Notes: generated from the letters alone by a model not told the origin. 16,757 bases of DNA from JAJRXK01 sp964593155 (GCA_964593155.1 CAZQHE010000088.1:1-16757), one strand, 5' to 3'. Positions 7,311-15,321 are shown, numbered from the stretch's first letter. Translations and numbers: made by a program.

Positions 7311-8608
7311 GAGTCGGGAACCGGCACTGCGGACCGGTCCCCGGGAAGGGCGACGGGCTCCCGGCCTCGGATCCGTCGCAGCCAGGCCGTCGTCGTGATC
7401 CAGGCCACCGCGCCCGCGAGCACCGACCACGACACCCAGTCCCCCGTCGTTCGCAGGGATCCGGTCCCGTCACCGATGACGTGGATCCAGACCAGCAGTG
7501 CCACCGCGGCGAATGCCTCGCCGAACCGAGCCCCCATTCCGTCGACGACGACCTTGGCGTGGGACCGCAGGGTCCGCGGCAGGGCGAGGTAGGCCTGCTC
7601 CCAGTTGCTGCGGTGGATCGACGATTTCAATCCCCCTTCGGTGAGCCGGAGGCCGGCGCGGGCAAGCAGAGTTCCGCCGCCGAGCACGACGGCCGAAGCG
7701 CCGAGCAGCAACCCGGTGGGGAGCACCAGCAGGCTCCCCTCGATTCCCACTCCCGACTGCAACCTCGGCGTGACCCACCACTGCAGGATCAAGCCGATCG
7801 CCCCCACGACCGTGTAGAACATCGAGAAGAACTCGATGCGTCCGCCCTCCACCGATCCCGAGGAACCGGCCGCCAGGTAGAACTGGTACTCGACCAGGAC
7901 GCCGACCAGACCACCCAGCACGGCGAGGGCCAGCAGGAGCCGTGCGTACCGGTGACGGAACACGGTCGGCGACGAGGGTGAAGACGTGGCGTCGGCCTCG
8001 GTCGCTGGGCGGGGCGATTCCCCGGCCAGGGTGGAGGGGAACCGGGACTGCGTCCGGACCGTCACGGTCACTGCCGCGAGCAGGAAGACCGCACCGTGGT
8101 ACAGCAGATCGACGGGCTGGCAGACACTGGAGATCATCCGGGCGTACAGACCACCCACGATCCCACCCGCGATCGACGAGGCTCCGATCCGGGCGTAGCT
8201 GTGCGCGAGGATCCTGTGCGGGCACGTGTCCAGCAGGTCGGCCCCCAGCAGCCACGACGCCGAGAACATCACGCCCCAGATCAGGGGTACGAACGCGAAG
8301 AACAGCGACGGAAGCAGCCCACCCCCGGGAGTGGCGAACGGCGCGTAGGCCAGGAGCACGGCAGCGGTGCCCAGAGGCAGGCAGATGCGCACGACGCGCG
8401 GCCCGAAGCGCCGCATCAGGGCCAGCACGGTCATCGCGACCGGACCCGACAGCAGCGCGATCCCGACGTACGCCCACGGCATCTGTACGAGACCGTCGTC
8501 CCGGACGTAGAGAGCGTCGCGGGCCGTCTTGACCACGATGAAGGCCGCGGTCATGAGCCCCAGGGTCAGGGCCACCCGGCGGGTACGCGCGCTGGCATCC
8601 GGATCCAC
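7307..8608 (-). CDS. 12-TM NTT/TLC (ATP/ADP translocase)-superfamily carrier
   Basis: Predicted 433-residue inner-membrane carrier with about 12 hydrophobic helices. GTG 8608 is chosen because GAGGTG lies 6 nt upstream and the first helix starts right after a short basic leader; a longer in-frame extension to 8752 is Gly/Arg-rich and unlikely. Family marks of the nucleotide transporter (NTT/TLC) group are K27 and R30-D31 at the end of helix 1 (FIVVKTARDALYV), VEYQFYLA in the middle, an FFSMFYTVVG helix followed by QWWVTPRL, and the C-terminal signature at about 326-365 (GLKSSIHRS, LPRTLRSHAK, GMGARFGEA). Classical NTTs exchange ATP for ADP in obligate intracellular bacteria, while relatives in free-living bacteria have no settled substrate. 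The acidic residues of true ATP/ADP exchangers are not clearly present. The substrate is therefore unknown; superfamily membership is likely. Confidence 0.7.
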   Translation of the reverse strand: MDPDASARTRRVALTLGLMTAAFIVVKTARDALYVRDDGLVQMPWAYVGIALLSGPVAMTVLALMRRFGPRVVRICLPLGTAAVLLAYAPFATPGGGLLPSLFFAFVPLIWGVMFSASWLLGADLLDTCPHRILAHSYARIGASSIAGGIVGGLYARMISSVCQPVDLLYHGAVFLLAAVTVTVRTQSRFPSTLAGESPRPATEADATSSPSSPTVFRHRYARLLLALAVLGGLVGVLVEYQFYLAAGSSGSVEGGRIEFFSMFYTVVGAIGLILQWWVTPRLQSGVGIEGSLLVLPTGLLLGASAVVLGGGTLLARAGLRLTEGGLKSSIHRSNWEQAYLALPRTLRSHAKVVVDGMGARFGEAFAAVALLVWIHVIGDGTGSLRTTGDWVSWSVLAGAVAWITTTAWLRRIRGREPVALPGDRSAVPVPDS

Positions 8609-8738
8609 GGGGGACACCTCGTGAAGATCGAGCGTGGAGTGGGTGGCACGGATCGGATCGAGCTGGTGGCCCGGATCAGTCACCCATCGGTGGCGTCGTG
8701 CGCCGGGACCTCCATCGGTCCCGGACGAACGAGCCGCA

Positions 8739-8768
8739 CCCGTACAGGACACCGACCGCGATCGTCAA
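8739..8768 (-). promoter_or_regulatory. Weak candidate promoter for the NTT-like carrier gene
   Basis: On the minus strand, TTGACG is followed after 18 nt by TACGGG, about 130 nt before the GTG 8608 start. The -35 is good and the -10 is poor. It lies in the 268-nt gap 8609-8876, which otherwise holds only the hairpin at 8844-8862 and no convincing gene. Confidence 0.25.
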
Positions 8769-8843
8769 CGGGACCAGAACAATGCACGCACACACGGGCA
8801 GCTCTCTTCGTCCCGGGGGAATCCGAGTGACACCGACGGGTGT

Positions 8844-8862
8844 ACGGGATACGGCGTCCCGT
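8844..8862 (-). terminator. Hairpin just downstream of the DUF2515-like gene
   Basis: ACGGGA and TCCCGT form a perfect 6-bp stem with a 7-nt loop, 14 nt past the stop at 8877 on the minus strand. No T-tract follows, so it may be a weak or factor-assisted terminator, or an RNA 3' end protector. Confidence 0.35.
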
Positions 8863-8876
8863 CGTGACGATGGTCG

Positions 8877-9794
8877 TCAGGTCACGGTCGACCAGTACGA
8901 CTCGGACCCCTGCACGAGGTGGGTCAGCTTGCGGCACACCCGCGACGGATCGCCCTCGAACCTCCGGAAACCCGGAACGATGCGGTCGACGATCCAGACC
9001 CACCGCAGGGGGAGTTTGTCGATCCGGGGCCAGCGCCCGTGGCCGGCGAGTTCCGGTCGGCGCCGCACGAGGATGTGCCAGTAGAAGCTCGTGAAGAACG
9101 TCAGGAGCTCGTGGGCGGTCCTCGCCTCGAAGTCGAGGGACGAGCCGACGGAGAAGGCGCGGGCGAAACCGCAGCTGAAGCCCTCGAATCTGGGTTGGAC
9201 GACCTCCTGCTGCTCGTGGCGCAGCAGGGCGCAGTTGCCGGCCCACACGAGTCGGTGCCCCTCTTCGGTCCGTCCCTCGGCGGTGGCGCGTCGCCCGTCT
9301 TCGATCCACTCGAAGCCCTCCAGCAGCACTCCGCCGCCGGGGGTGTCCCGGCCGAGGTCTCGGAGTCGTTCCAGTCCCTCGGTCTCCGCGTCGTACACCA
9401 GATGGGCCCAGAAGATGTCGTCGAAGATCGCGTTGTTGATCCGCCGCACGGTGTCGAAGTCCCGTAGAGGTCCCCGCAGCAGCCGGTCTCGGGCCTCGAA
9501 GTCCAGGCGACCGGAACGGCCGGTGAGGAGTTGGAGCGGACGCACGAGCAGGCGGGCGTGGTTCGACGCGAAAGCGGCCATTCCTGCCCATTTGAGCAGC
9601 TCCGGGTGCCGGAGGTAGGCCGTGGCGTACAGGCCCGAGATCGCTCGGTTACGGGCGATGATCCGGTCCTCGGCGGGGAGGGCGTCGAGGACGATGCGGC
9701 GGGCTTCGTCGGCCGAAGTGGCCGCCCGGGCGCGACGGCGCAGGCTGTCGTACACCGTCTTCGCGCGTCCGGTCTCGCAGTGGATGGTCGCCAT
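8877..9794 (-). CDS. DUF2515-like protein of unknown function
   Basis: Predicted 305-residue soluble protein, with ATG 9794 as start; the upstream ribosome site is weak. There is no signal peptide and no clear membrane helix. The pattern recalls the DUF2515 (Bacillus YppC-like) family: NRAISGLYATAYLRHPELLKWAGMA at 49-73 followed by a conserved Asn (SNHARL), then RINNAIFDDIFWAHLVY at 118-134, and a Glu-Gln pair (194-195) in LLRHEQQEVVQP. The molecular role of that family is not known to me. The sequence is rich in Arg, Asp and Trp, with aromatic clusters near the C-terminus (FFTSFYWHIL). It starts 51 nt after the stop of the upstream phosphodiesterase/EEP fusion on the same strand, so co-transcription is likely and a linked role in membrane or phosphate chemistry is possible. 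The family link is from memory of motifs and is moderate; the coding call is secure. Confidence 0.55.
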   Translation of the reverse strand: MATIHCETGRAKTVYDSLRRRARAATSADEARRIVLDALPAEDRIIARNRAISGLYATAYLRHPELLKWAGMAAFASNHARLLVRPLQLLTGRSGRLDFEARDRLLRGPLRDFDTVRRINNAIFDDIFWAHLVYDAETEGLERLRDLGRDTPGGGVLLEGFEWIEDGRRATAEGRTEEGHRLVWAGNCALLRHEQQEVVQPRFEGFSCGFARAFSVGSSLDFEARTAHELLTFFTSFYWHILVRRRPELAGHGRWPRIDKLPLRWVWIVDRIVPGFRRFEGDPSRVCRKLTHLVQGSESYWSTVT

Positions 9795-9845
9795 GACTCG
9801 CAGGGGGCTCGAGCGGTGGTCGCACGCCGGTCGGGTTCGGGGATC

Positions 9846-12353
9846 CTACACGTTCGAGCGATCTCTTGCAGTTCCCGGCCCGGTCTCGCCCCGCCGCTCC
9901 GACTCGACGGGTACCCACACGTCCACGACCACGGGCAGGTGGTCCGACGCCACCTGGGTGAGCCGGTTGCGCGGCACGTGCACCGCCTCGATCCGCAGGT
10001 CGTCGCTGGCGAAGACGTGGTCGATCCGGCGCATGGGCAGGCGGCTGCTCCACGTGTTGAGTTCGGGAACCGGAGCTCCGCCGGTAGGGGGTGTGCCGGC
10101 GTTGCGCAGCAGCGGATCGAGTCGGCGCAGGTTCGCCGAACGGCCGGGCGCGTTGAAGTCCCCGCACAGGACCATCGCGCCGTCGAGGTCGGGGTGGCGC
10201 AGCCACTCGGGCCCGAGCAGGGCATCGACCTGCAGACGACGTTCGCGATCCAGGATGCTCAGGTGCGTGTTCAGCACCTGCAAGCGTGTACCGTCGACGC
10301 TGACCTCGACCCACAGGACGCCGCGATCCTCCAGGCGCATGCCCGAACGCCACCGTGGCAGTTCGCCCGACGACACCACGCGGACGGGGTAGCGCGACAG
10401 CACGGCGTTGCCGAAGTGACCGTCGTCGACCTCGGTCACCGCGTGGAAGTGGTAGTCCACCTGCAGGGCGTCGGCGATGGCCCGGGCCTGTTCGGTGTGG
10501 CCGGACCGGCGTCGGCGATGGTCGAGCTCCTGCAGGCAGACCACGTCGGGCTGCTGACGGGCGATCACCCGGGCGATGCGCTGGGGCGAGTACTTGCCGT
10601 CCATGCCGCGGCAGCCGTGCACGTTGTAGGTCATGATCCGCACCGACTGTCCGGACTCCGCGGCCGGGACGTCGTCGGCCACGCGGGCGTCGTCGCGATG
10701 GGCCACGGTGCCCTCGAGCACCCGCATGGCCAGGGCGCGCAGGGTCTCGGCCCGCAGCACGGCGGGTACGGGGGGAGCCTCGGGCGGGAGGATCGCGAAG
10801 GCGGAGGTCTCGCCCGGCCCGGGGCCTCCGTGGGCACCCCGTTCGAACTGCAGCGACACCGGGCGCTCGCGGTCGAATCCCATCAACACGAGGTCGCCCG
10901 CGTTCTCGTGGCGCACCACGGCGAGGGCATCGTGGGTCACCTGGTGCAGATAGGGGTGGTCGGGGCCGAAGACCTCGGAGGCATGCTCGGGCAGCCGGAA
11001 GCGACGACCGTCGTTGCGGTGCACGTGCACGCTGCCGTCGGGACCGTCGTACAGTACGAGCGGGACGCGCGCGTCCTCCGCCACCGCCCGCGCCAGATCC
11101 TGCCGGACCTCGAACGAGACCTCATCGGGCAGGGTGACCGAGCCGACGGGCCCCTGGTTGATGACGACGAGTTCATCGGGCCGGCCATCGGTCGGACCCT
11201 CGGTCGCCTCGGGGAGTGCGTCGTCGGCCGAGATCCGTCCACCCCAGCGCAACCACGACGGCAGCTCCAGGCTCAACCACCGCGATCGGCCGGACTCGCT
11301 GCGCGGCGAGTCGTGACCGGGACCACTGGCGGTTTCCATGCGCGGTGTCAGGACCGATTCGACGGCCCGTCGGACCATGGCCGGCATCGGCTCACCGAAG
11401 GCCTCGGTCCACGGCGTCGTCTCCTCCTGCCCGTGGTCCGAGTAGATCCACACCTGGTAGTCGCGCAGCGGTGAGCGATGGGCCGCGTGGAAGATCCGGC
11501 GGACGGATTTGTCGATGCCCCGCAGGGTCCACGTGGCGAAGCGCGAACGGGGGCCGCGTCGGTGGGCGTGTTCGTCGTAGCCCAGGAGATTCAGGTGGAT
11601 GACCGGCACGCCGCGCTCGGTGTCGACACAGGCCCCGGCGGTGACGATCTCGCGCATGACGGCGGTCACGGCCACGCGCTCGGGGATGAAGCGCAACTCG
11701 GCCATGAAGTCGCGTCCGCGGATCGTACGGCCCAGGAAGTCCCAGATCGCGAAGGCCGCCTCGACGACCACGGTCGACAGCACGCGCACCACGCTCCACA
11801 GGTTCCACAGCACCAGCCCGAGCCAGCGCAGCGGGTTGAGGGCGCGGAAGAGCATGTCGAGACCGGCGGTCGACGCGCAGAAGTGGGCTTCCTCGGCATC
11901 GCCGGCGAAGACGTTCGACCAGGCCGAACCGTGACGCAGCAGTCCGCGGTGCTCGCGTAGCAATCGCGTTTCGACGATCGAAGCCGCGTAGGGATCGTTC
12001 ATCGACATGATCCGCCGGAAGCGACGGTCGTAGTAGGCGAAGGTCGGCACCGCGGTCCGCACCCCGTAGAACAGCTCCGCCTGGAACCCCGGTGTGCTGC
12101 TGGGCAGCCCCGAGTACAGCGAACGCACGGCGTGGTGCTCGTCGCGCACGAGGTGGGCCAGGAAGGGCATGCGGCCGTCGTCGATCGCCTCGCGCAGGAT
12201 CGCGTCGTCCAGACCGTCGACCTGGACCAGCACCAGCCCCGGCTCGCCGTCACCGCCGACCGACGGGGGCAGACCGAGCAGGAAGGCGCTCCACCGGTTC
12301 CGGCTCAGGAGCCGGCGGATGCGGCTGGCCAGGATCTCCAGGCGGTCGAGCAC
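9846..12353 (-). CDS. Fusion: alkaline-phosphatase-superfamily phosphodiesterase + EEP domain
   Basis: Predicted 835-residue protein joining two metal-dependent phosphoesterases. GTG 12353 is chosen because GAGG lies 9 nt upstream. Residues about 38-525 form an alkaline-phosphatase/type-I phosphodiesterase fold with all expected ligands: D46 (VDG), nucleophile T87 (PSSTPG), D260 and H264 (GYDEHAH), D306-H307 (SDHGQ) and H508 (RGAHGG). Residues about 570-815 form an EEP (endonuclease/exonuclease/phosphatase) domain with N577, E609 (CLQELD), H697 (NTHL), D732/N734 (GDFNAPG), D778 (RRIDHV) and D804-H805 (SDHLP). Its start resembles YbhP-like EEP proteins. There is no signal peptide, but residues about 171-211 form a long Trp-rich hydrophobic stretch inside the first domain, possibly a membrane-dipping insert. 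Both active sites look intact, so two consecutive phosphodiester/phosphomonoester steps on a lipid-like substrate on the cytosolic face are conceivable; the substrate is unknown. The domain calls are strong. Confidence 0.9.
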   Translation of the reverse strand: MLDRLEILASRIRRLLSRNRWSAFLLGLPPSVGGDGEPGLVLVQVDGLDDAILREAIDDGRMPFLAHLVRDEHHAVRSLYSGLPSSTPGFQAELFYGVRTAVPTFAYYDRRFRRIMSMNDPYAASIVETRLLREHRGLLRHGSAWSNVFAGDAEEAHFCASTAGLDMLFRALNPLRWLGLVLWNLWSVVRVLSTVVVEAAFAIWDFLGRTIRGRDFMAELRFIPERVAVTAVMREIVTAGACVDTERGVPVIHLNLLGYDEHAHRRGPRSRFATWTLRGIDKSVRRIFHAAHRSPLRDYQVWIYSDHGQEETTPWTEAFGEPMPAMVRRAVESVLTPRMETASGPGHDSPRSESGRSRWLSLELPSWLRWGGRISADDALPEATEGPTDGRPDELVVINQGPVGSVTLPDEVSFEVRQDLARAVAEDARVPLVLYDGPDGSVHVHRNDGRRFRLPEHASEVFGPDHPYLHQVTHDALAVVRHENAGDLVLMGFDRERPVSLQFERGAHGGPGPGETSAFAILPPEAPPVPAVLRAETLRALAMRVLEGTVAHRDDARVADDVPAAESGQSVRIMTYNVHGCRGMDGKYSPQRIARVIARQQPDVVCLQELDHRRRRSGHTEQARAIADALQVDYHFHAVTEVDDGHFGNAVLSRYPVRVVSSGELPRWRSGMRLEDRGVLWVEVSVDGTRLQVLNTHLSILDRERRLQVDALLGPEWLRHPDLDGAMVLCGDFNAPGRSANLRRLDPLLRNAGTPPTGGAPVPELNTWSSRLPMRRIDHVFASDDLRIEAVHVPRNRLTQVASDHLPVVVDVWVPVESERRGETGPGTARDRSNV

Positions 12354-12403
12354 GGTGTCGGACCTCGCGGGACGGGTGTTCGATACGCGCCATGCGTGCC
12401 CAC

Positions 12404-12426
12404 GGGGTGTCCCCTGCCCCGCGGGG
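12404..12426 (-). terminator. Two adjacent GC palindromes between ZIP and fusion genes
   Basis: In the 139-nt gap, GGGG-TGT-CCCC (12404-12414) and the perfect CCCCGCGGGG (12417-12426) lie side by side. Read on the minus strand they could pause or end the ZIP transcript, but no T-tract follows. They might instead be processing sites in a longer transcript that continues into the fusion gene. Confidence 0.3.
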
Positions 12427-12492
12427 AAAGTTGGTGGAAGTGATCGAAAGTGCCAGTGTGCGCAGGCGCCGGCACCGCGGACCTCCGCTCGG

Positions 12493-13239
12493 TCAGTGCT
12501 GCAGCAGGAGCTGGACCATCATCATGGTCATGAAGGCCAGCGTCAGGGCGGTGGCCGCCGCGCTCGTCGACAGGTGCTCGAAGGAATCGGGAACGAGCTC
12601 GGAGAACACCATCCAGATCATCGCGCCGGCGGCGATGCCCATCCCGACGGGAAGGAAGGGCTGGAAGGTGGTCACGAAGAGGAACGACGGAATCGCCATC
12701 AGAGGCTGGGGAAGGCTCGAGACCACGCTCCAGCCCGCTGCCTTCCAGACCGAGGTCCCCCGCGGGACGAGCACCAGACTGATGGCCAGGCCCTCGGGGA
12801 TGTTGTGCACCGCGATCGCCACCGTGATCAACACGCCGAGCTGCGCACTCCCGCCGAACGACACGCCAACCCCGATGCCCTCGGCGAAGGAGTGGGCGGT
12901 CATGACTCCGAGGATCAGCAGGGCCTTGCGCGCGTCGGCACCACTGAGGTCGGCGACGTCGGGGGAGTCGTGCTGGTCCACCCATCGGTCGGCGATCACG
13001 ACGAGCACCACGCCGACGGCCATGCCACCCAGGACGAGCCAGGCGTCGTGCTGCTCGCCTTCGGAAACCAGTCCGTGGCTGGCCGCCATCATCAGGCCGC
13101 CGGCGATGGCGCTGAACACCCCCAGCCATCGCCGCGGGAAGTCCTGGGTGAAGGCGAAGGGCACGGCACCCAGTCCGGTGGCCAGGGCCGTGATCAGAGC
13201 GGCCACGAAGATCGTGGTGAGAGTGACCTCGAATTCCAC
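12493..13239 (-). CDS. ZIP-family divalent metal transporter
   Basis: Predicted 248-residue inner-membrane protein with about 8 helices that imports, or balances, divalent metals such as zinc, iron or manganese. Key residues are H116 and E120 in HSFAEG (helix 4) and H145, N146 and E149 in HNIPEG (helix 5), which form the binuclear metal site of ZIP proteins, and E214 in FSELVPDSF in a later helix. The HSFAEG/HNIPEG pairing is nearer to GufA-like and eukaryotic-like ZIPs than to the HNFPEG form of E. coli ZupT. A loop between helices 3 and 4 is acidic with His-Asp (VDQHDSPDVADL), a likely regulatory metal loop. GTG 13239 is the start, though its ribosome site is weak. It lies between the amidase gene (145 nt upstream) and the phosphodiesterase/EEP fusion (139 nt downstream). 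Both flanking products are metal-dependent, so metal supply could be a reason for the linkage; this is inference. Confidence 0.9.
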   Translation of the reverse strand: MEFEVTLTTIFVAALITALATGLGAVPFAFTQDFPRRWLGVFSAIAGGLMMAASHGLVSEGEQHDAWLVLGGMAVGVVLVVIADRWVDQHDSPDVADLSGADARKALLILGVMTAHSFAEGIGVGVSFGGSAQLGVLITVAIAVHNIPEGLAISLVLVPRGTSVWKAAGWSVVSSLPQPLMAIPSFLFVTTFQPFLPVGMGIAAGAMIWMVFSELVPDSFEHLSTSAAATALTLAFMTMMMVQLLLQH

Positions 13240-13308
13240 GGACTACCCGAGCGGAAGATGGAACGGACGGCTGTCGGTTCCAACGATGGCCCAGGTGTAC
13301 CGTGCCGC

Positions 13309-13371
13309 CCGTCGGGATCGACCCGCCGTCGCTGTTCCGGCCCCGCCCCATGCGCAGACGGGACCCGACGG
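13309..13371 (-). repeat. Inverted repeat in the amidase-ZIP gap
   Basis: CCGTCGGG (13309-13316) and CCCGACGG (13364-13371) are perfect 8-nt complements separated by 47 nt, and the right arm also contains a small CCCG/CGGG hairpin just past the amidase stop. The loop is long for a terminator, so the role is unclear. The rest of the 145-nt gap shows no convincing promoter. Confidence 0.25.
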
Positions 13372-13384
13372 ACGGGCGTGTCGC

Positions 13385-15247
13385 TCAGCGCCCGGTCGAA
13401 GCCACCCGGCGGTCGAGGACGCCGGTCGCGGCCCAGTCGAGCACGCCCTTGACCACCTTCTCGGCGTCGCGCTGGCGCAGTTTGACGTCGCGAAGGGCCC
13501 AGGCGTGCGAGGCGTGGGCCAGGTTGCGGATCTCCACGAGCAGCGACAGGTCGGTCGGGGCGTAGCGCAGCACGTAGTAGTCGTAACCGCGCACCCGCGC
13601 GCCCGCGCCGAAGGCCGGGAGCAGATCGCGGGCGAAGTCACGCGAGGCGCGGTCGCGGCGGGCGTGGAACACGGTCACCGCCTCGGGCGACCGCGGGCTG
13701 TTGTCGGCGTGCAGACTGATGAGCACCGTGCGGTTCGAGCCGGCCCTCTCGGCCAGCTCGCGGATCGTGCGGACCCGGTTGCGCAGGCCGTGGTTGCCAC
13801 CACGTGGCCACGAGGACGCTGCGTTGCGGCGGTTGATCCGCGCGCTGTTGTACACCTCGTTCTGCTCGTTCACGAAAGTGGCGGTGGCCGGATCGTTCGA
13901 ACGCAGCAGGTGGTTCGGGCTCAACAGCGATAGCCGGACGTCGGCACCGTGCAAGCGAAGGAGTACCGCCACGCGCAGGGTGATGTCGTAGACGTATTCG
14001 TCCTCGACCACGTGCACCGTGCGCTGGTCGTCGATGCGTGTCGGCACGATCGTACCGGGGTCGCGGCCGCCGTGGCCCGGATCGAGGATCACGGTCAGGC
14101 CCTCGAGCGAGTGGCTCAGCCGTCCGAGCGAGGAGACCCTCGCCTCGAACGATTCCCACAGCCGCCGCGCCTGCTGGTACGTGGTACGCGGTCCATGGGC
14201 CGAGCCCTCGCGGTGGTGCCGGCTGCGTTGCGCGCTCGCGCGCGGTTTCGAATAGAGGTATGGCCCGTTGCTCGCGGTGATCACCGGGACGGCGCGGCTG
14301 CGCGGTACGAGGTCGTTCCACGGGATCTCCGACGGCGACAGCAGCCCCAGGCCGGTGTCGTCGTCGCCCAGGAGCGGACGCACCCGCAGGCGCTGGCCCG
14401 GGTGGATCACCGACCCGCGCAGGGAGTTGGTGGTCCGCAGTTCGCGAAGGCTCATCTGGTGGAGCTGGGCGATCTCGCCCAGCGTGTCGCCGCGACGCAC
14501 CACGTGCGTGGCCCAGCGCGGCGCGTCGGAGCCGCTCGCGTGCACCCGGAGTTCCTGGCCCGGATGGATCCGATCGCCGCGGAGGCCGTTGAGCGTCTTC
14601 AGGTCGCCGAGACTCATCCCGTAGGCCCGGGCGATCTCCCAGAGGGCGTCGCCGCGTTCGACCACGTGCACCCCCGTCGCCACCGTGCGCAGGCGCAGCT
14701 TCTGGCCCGGGTGGATCCGATCGCCCTCGATTCCGTTGAGGTCGCGGAGGGTCCGGACCGACACGCCGTGCTCGCGCGCGATCCCGATCAGCGTGTCTCC
14801 GCGGCGGACGAGGTGGACCGCCTCGTCCCGGCTCGACGGTTGGAGCTTCAGCTTCTGGCCGGGATGGATCCGGCTTCCCCGCAGGCCGTTGAGCTGGCGC
14901 AGCGTCGAGGTCGGGACCCCGTGGAGTTCGGCGATCTCGCTCAGCGTGTCCCCGCGCCGCACCACGTGGTACTCGCCGCCCAGGCGCGGGATCCGCAGTT
15001 CCTGGCCGGGGAGAATCCGGTTGCTGCGCAGATCGTTCCACTGCCACAGGTCGGACACGGTGACCCGGTACCGCTGGGCGATCCAGCTGAGGTTCTCGCC
15101 CGACCGCACGCGGTGGACCACGACGTCGGGGTCTTCCTGCGCCAGCGTCTCCGGCGCGGCGAGACAGATCAGGACGGCGCTGAGAAGGGTCCGGACGAGA
15201 CCTCGGCGGACGGTGGGACCTGGCGACACGACGGCACGCGCGGGCAT
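13385..15247 (-). CDS. Exported N-acetylmuramoyl-L-alanine amidase with five LysM repeats
   Basis: Predicted 620-residue exported peptidoglycan hydrolase that cuts the bond between MurNAc and the L-Ala of the stem peptide. ATG 15247 is chosen because GAGG lies 6 nt upstream; the alternative GTG 15259 has no good ribosome site. A signal peptide (Arg-rich n-region, TLLSAVLICLAA, ending ETLAQ) covers about residues 1-37. Five LysM domains follow at about 44-87, 93-136, 143-187, 193-236 and 247-290, the last four sharing RGDxL and IHPGQxL. A linker of about 90 residues leads to a zinc-dependent Amidase_3 domain: H392 (DPGHGG), E417 (EDEYVYD), H513 (SLHADNS) and catalytic E572 (LVEIRN). The stretch between E417 and H513 is long for the family, suggesting an insert that may regulate access, as in AmiC-like enzymes. 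A good promoter sits at 15322-15350. Function is secure by motif; the division or remodelling role is inferred. Confidence 0.93.
   Translation of the reverse strand: MPARAVVSPGPTVRRGLVRTLLSAVLICLAAPETLAQEDPDVVVHRVRSGENLSWIAQRYRVTVSDLWQWNDLRSNRILPGQELRIPRLGGEYHVVRRGDTLSEIAELHGVPTSTLRQLNGLRGSRIHPGQKLKLQPSSRDEAVHLVRRGDTLIGIAREHGVSVRTLRDLNGIEGDRIHPGQKLRLRTVATGVHVVERGDALWEIARAYGMSLGDLKTLNGLRGDRIHPGQELRVHASGSDAPRWATHVVRRGDTLGEIAQLHQMSLRELRTTNSLRGSVIHPGQRLRVRPLLGDDDTGLGLLSPSEIPWNDLVPRSRAVPVITASNGPYLYSKPRASAQRSRHHREGSAHGPRTTYQQARRLWESFEARVSSLGRLSHSLEGLTVILDPGHGGRDPGTIVPTRIDDQRTVHVVEDEYVYDITLRVAVLLRLHGADVRLSLLSPNHLLRSNDPATATFVNEQNEVYNSARINRRNAASSWPRGGNHGLRNRVRTIRELAERAGSNRTVLISLHADNSPRSPEAVTVFHARRDRASRDFARDLLPAFGAGARVRGYDYYVLRYAPTDLSLLVEIRNLAHASHAWALRDVKLRQRDAEKVVKGVLDWAATGVLDRRVASTGR
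14378..15118 (-). repeat. Five tandem LysM-coding repeats
   Basis: Five related units of about 147-162 nt lie in tandem inside the amidase gene. An easy marker is CTGGCC(C)GG, which on the plus strand begins at 14393, 14555, 14702, 14855 and 15002 and encodes the PGQ turn. The unit nearest the signal peptide is the most divergent, with LPGQ instead of HPGQ. Confidence 0.85.
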
Positions 15248-15321
15248 TCGAGTCCTCACGGGCTCGAGGGCGGCGGGGTGCGGGTCGGCTTCCAGGGGTG
15301 GGCGCGGGGACGCCCGGCGGC

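Noticed and set aside
6618..7592. Plus-strand frame spanning the aminotransferase start and the carrier 3' end
   Set aside because: No domain, crosses a promoter/terminator-like region, and is antisense to motif-bearing genes.
8609..8752. N-terminal extension of the carrier to 8752
   Set aside because: The added 48 residues are Gly/Arg/His-rich without family similarity, and GTG 8608 has a clear GAGGTG ribosome site.
9531..11474. 647-codon plus-strand frame
   Set aside because: It lies antisense to the fusion enzyme, whose two full sets of catalytic residues prove the minus strand codes here.
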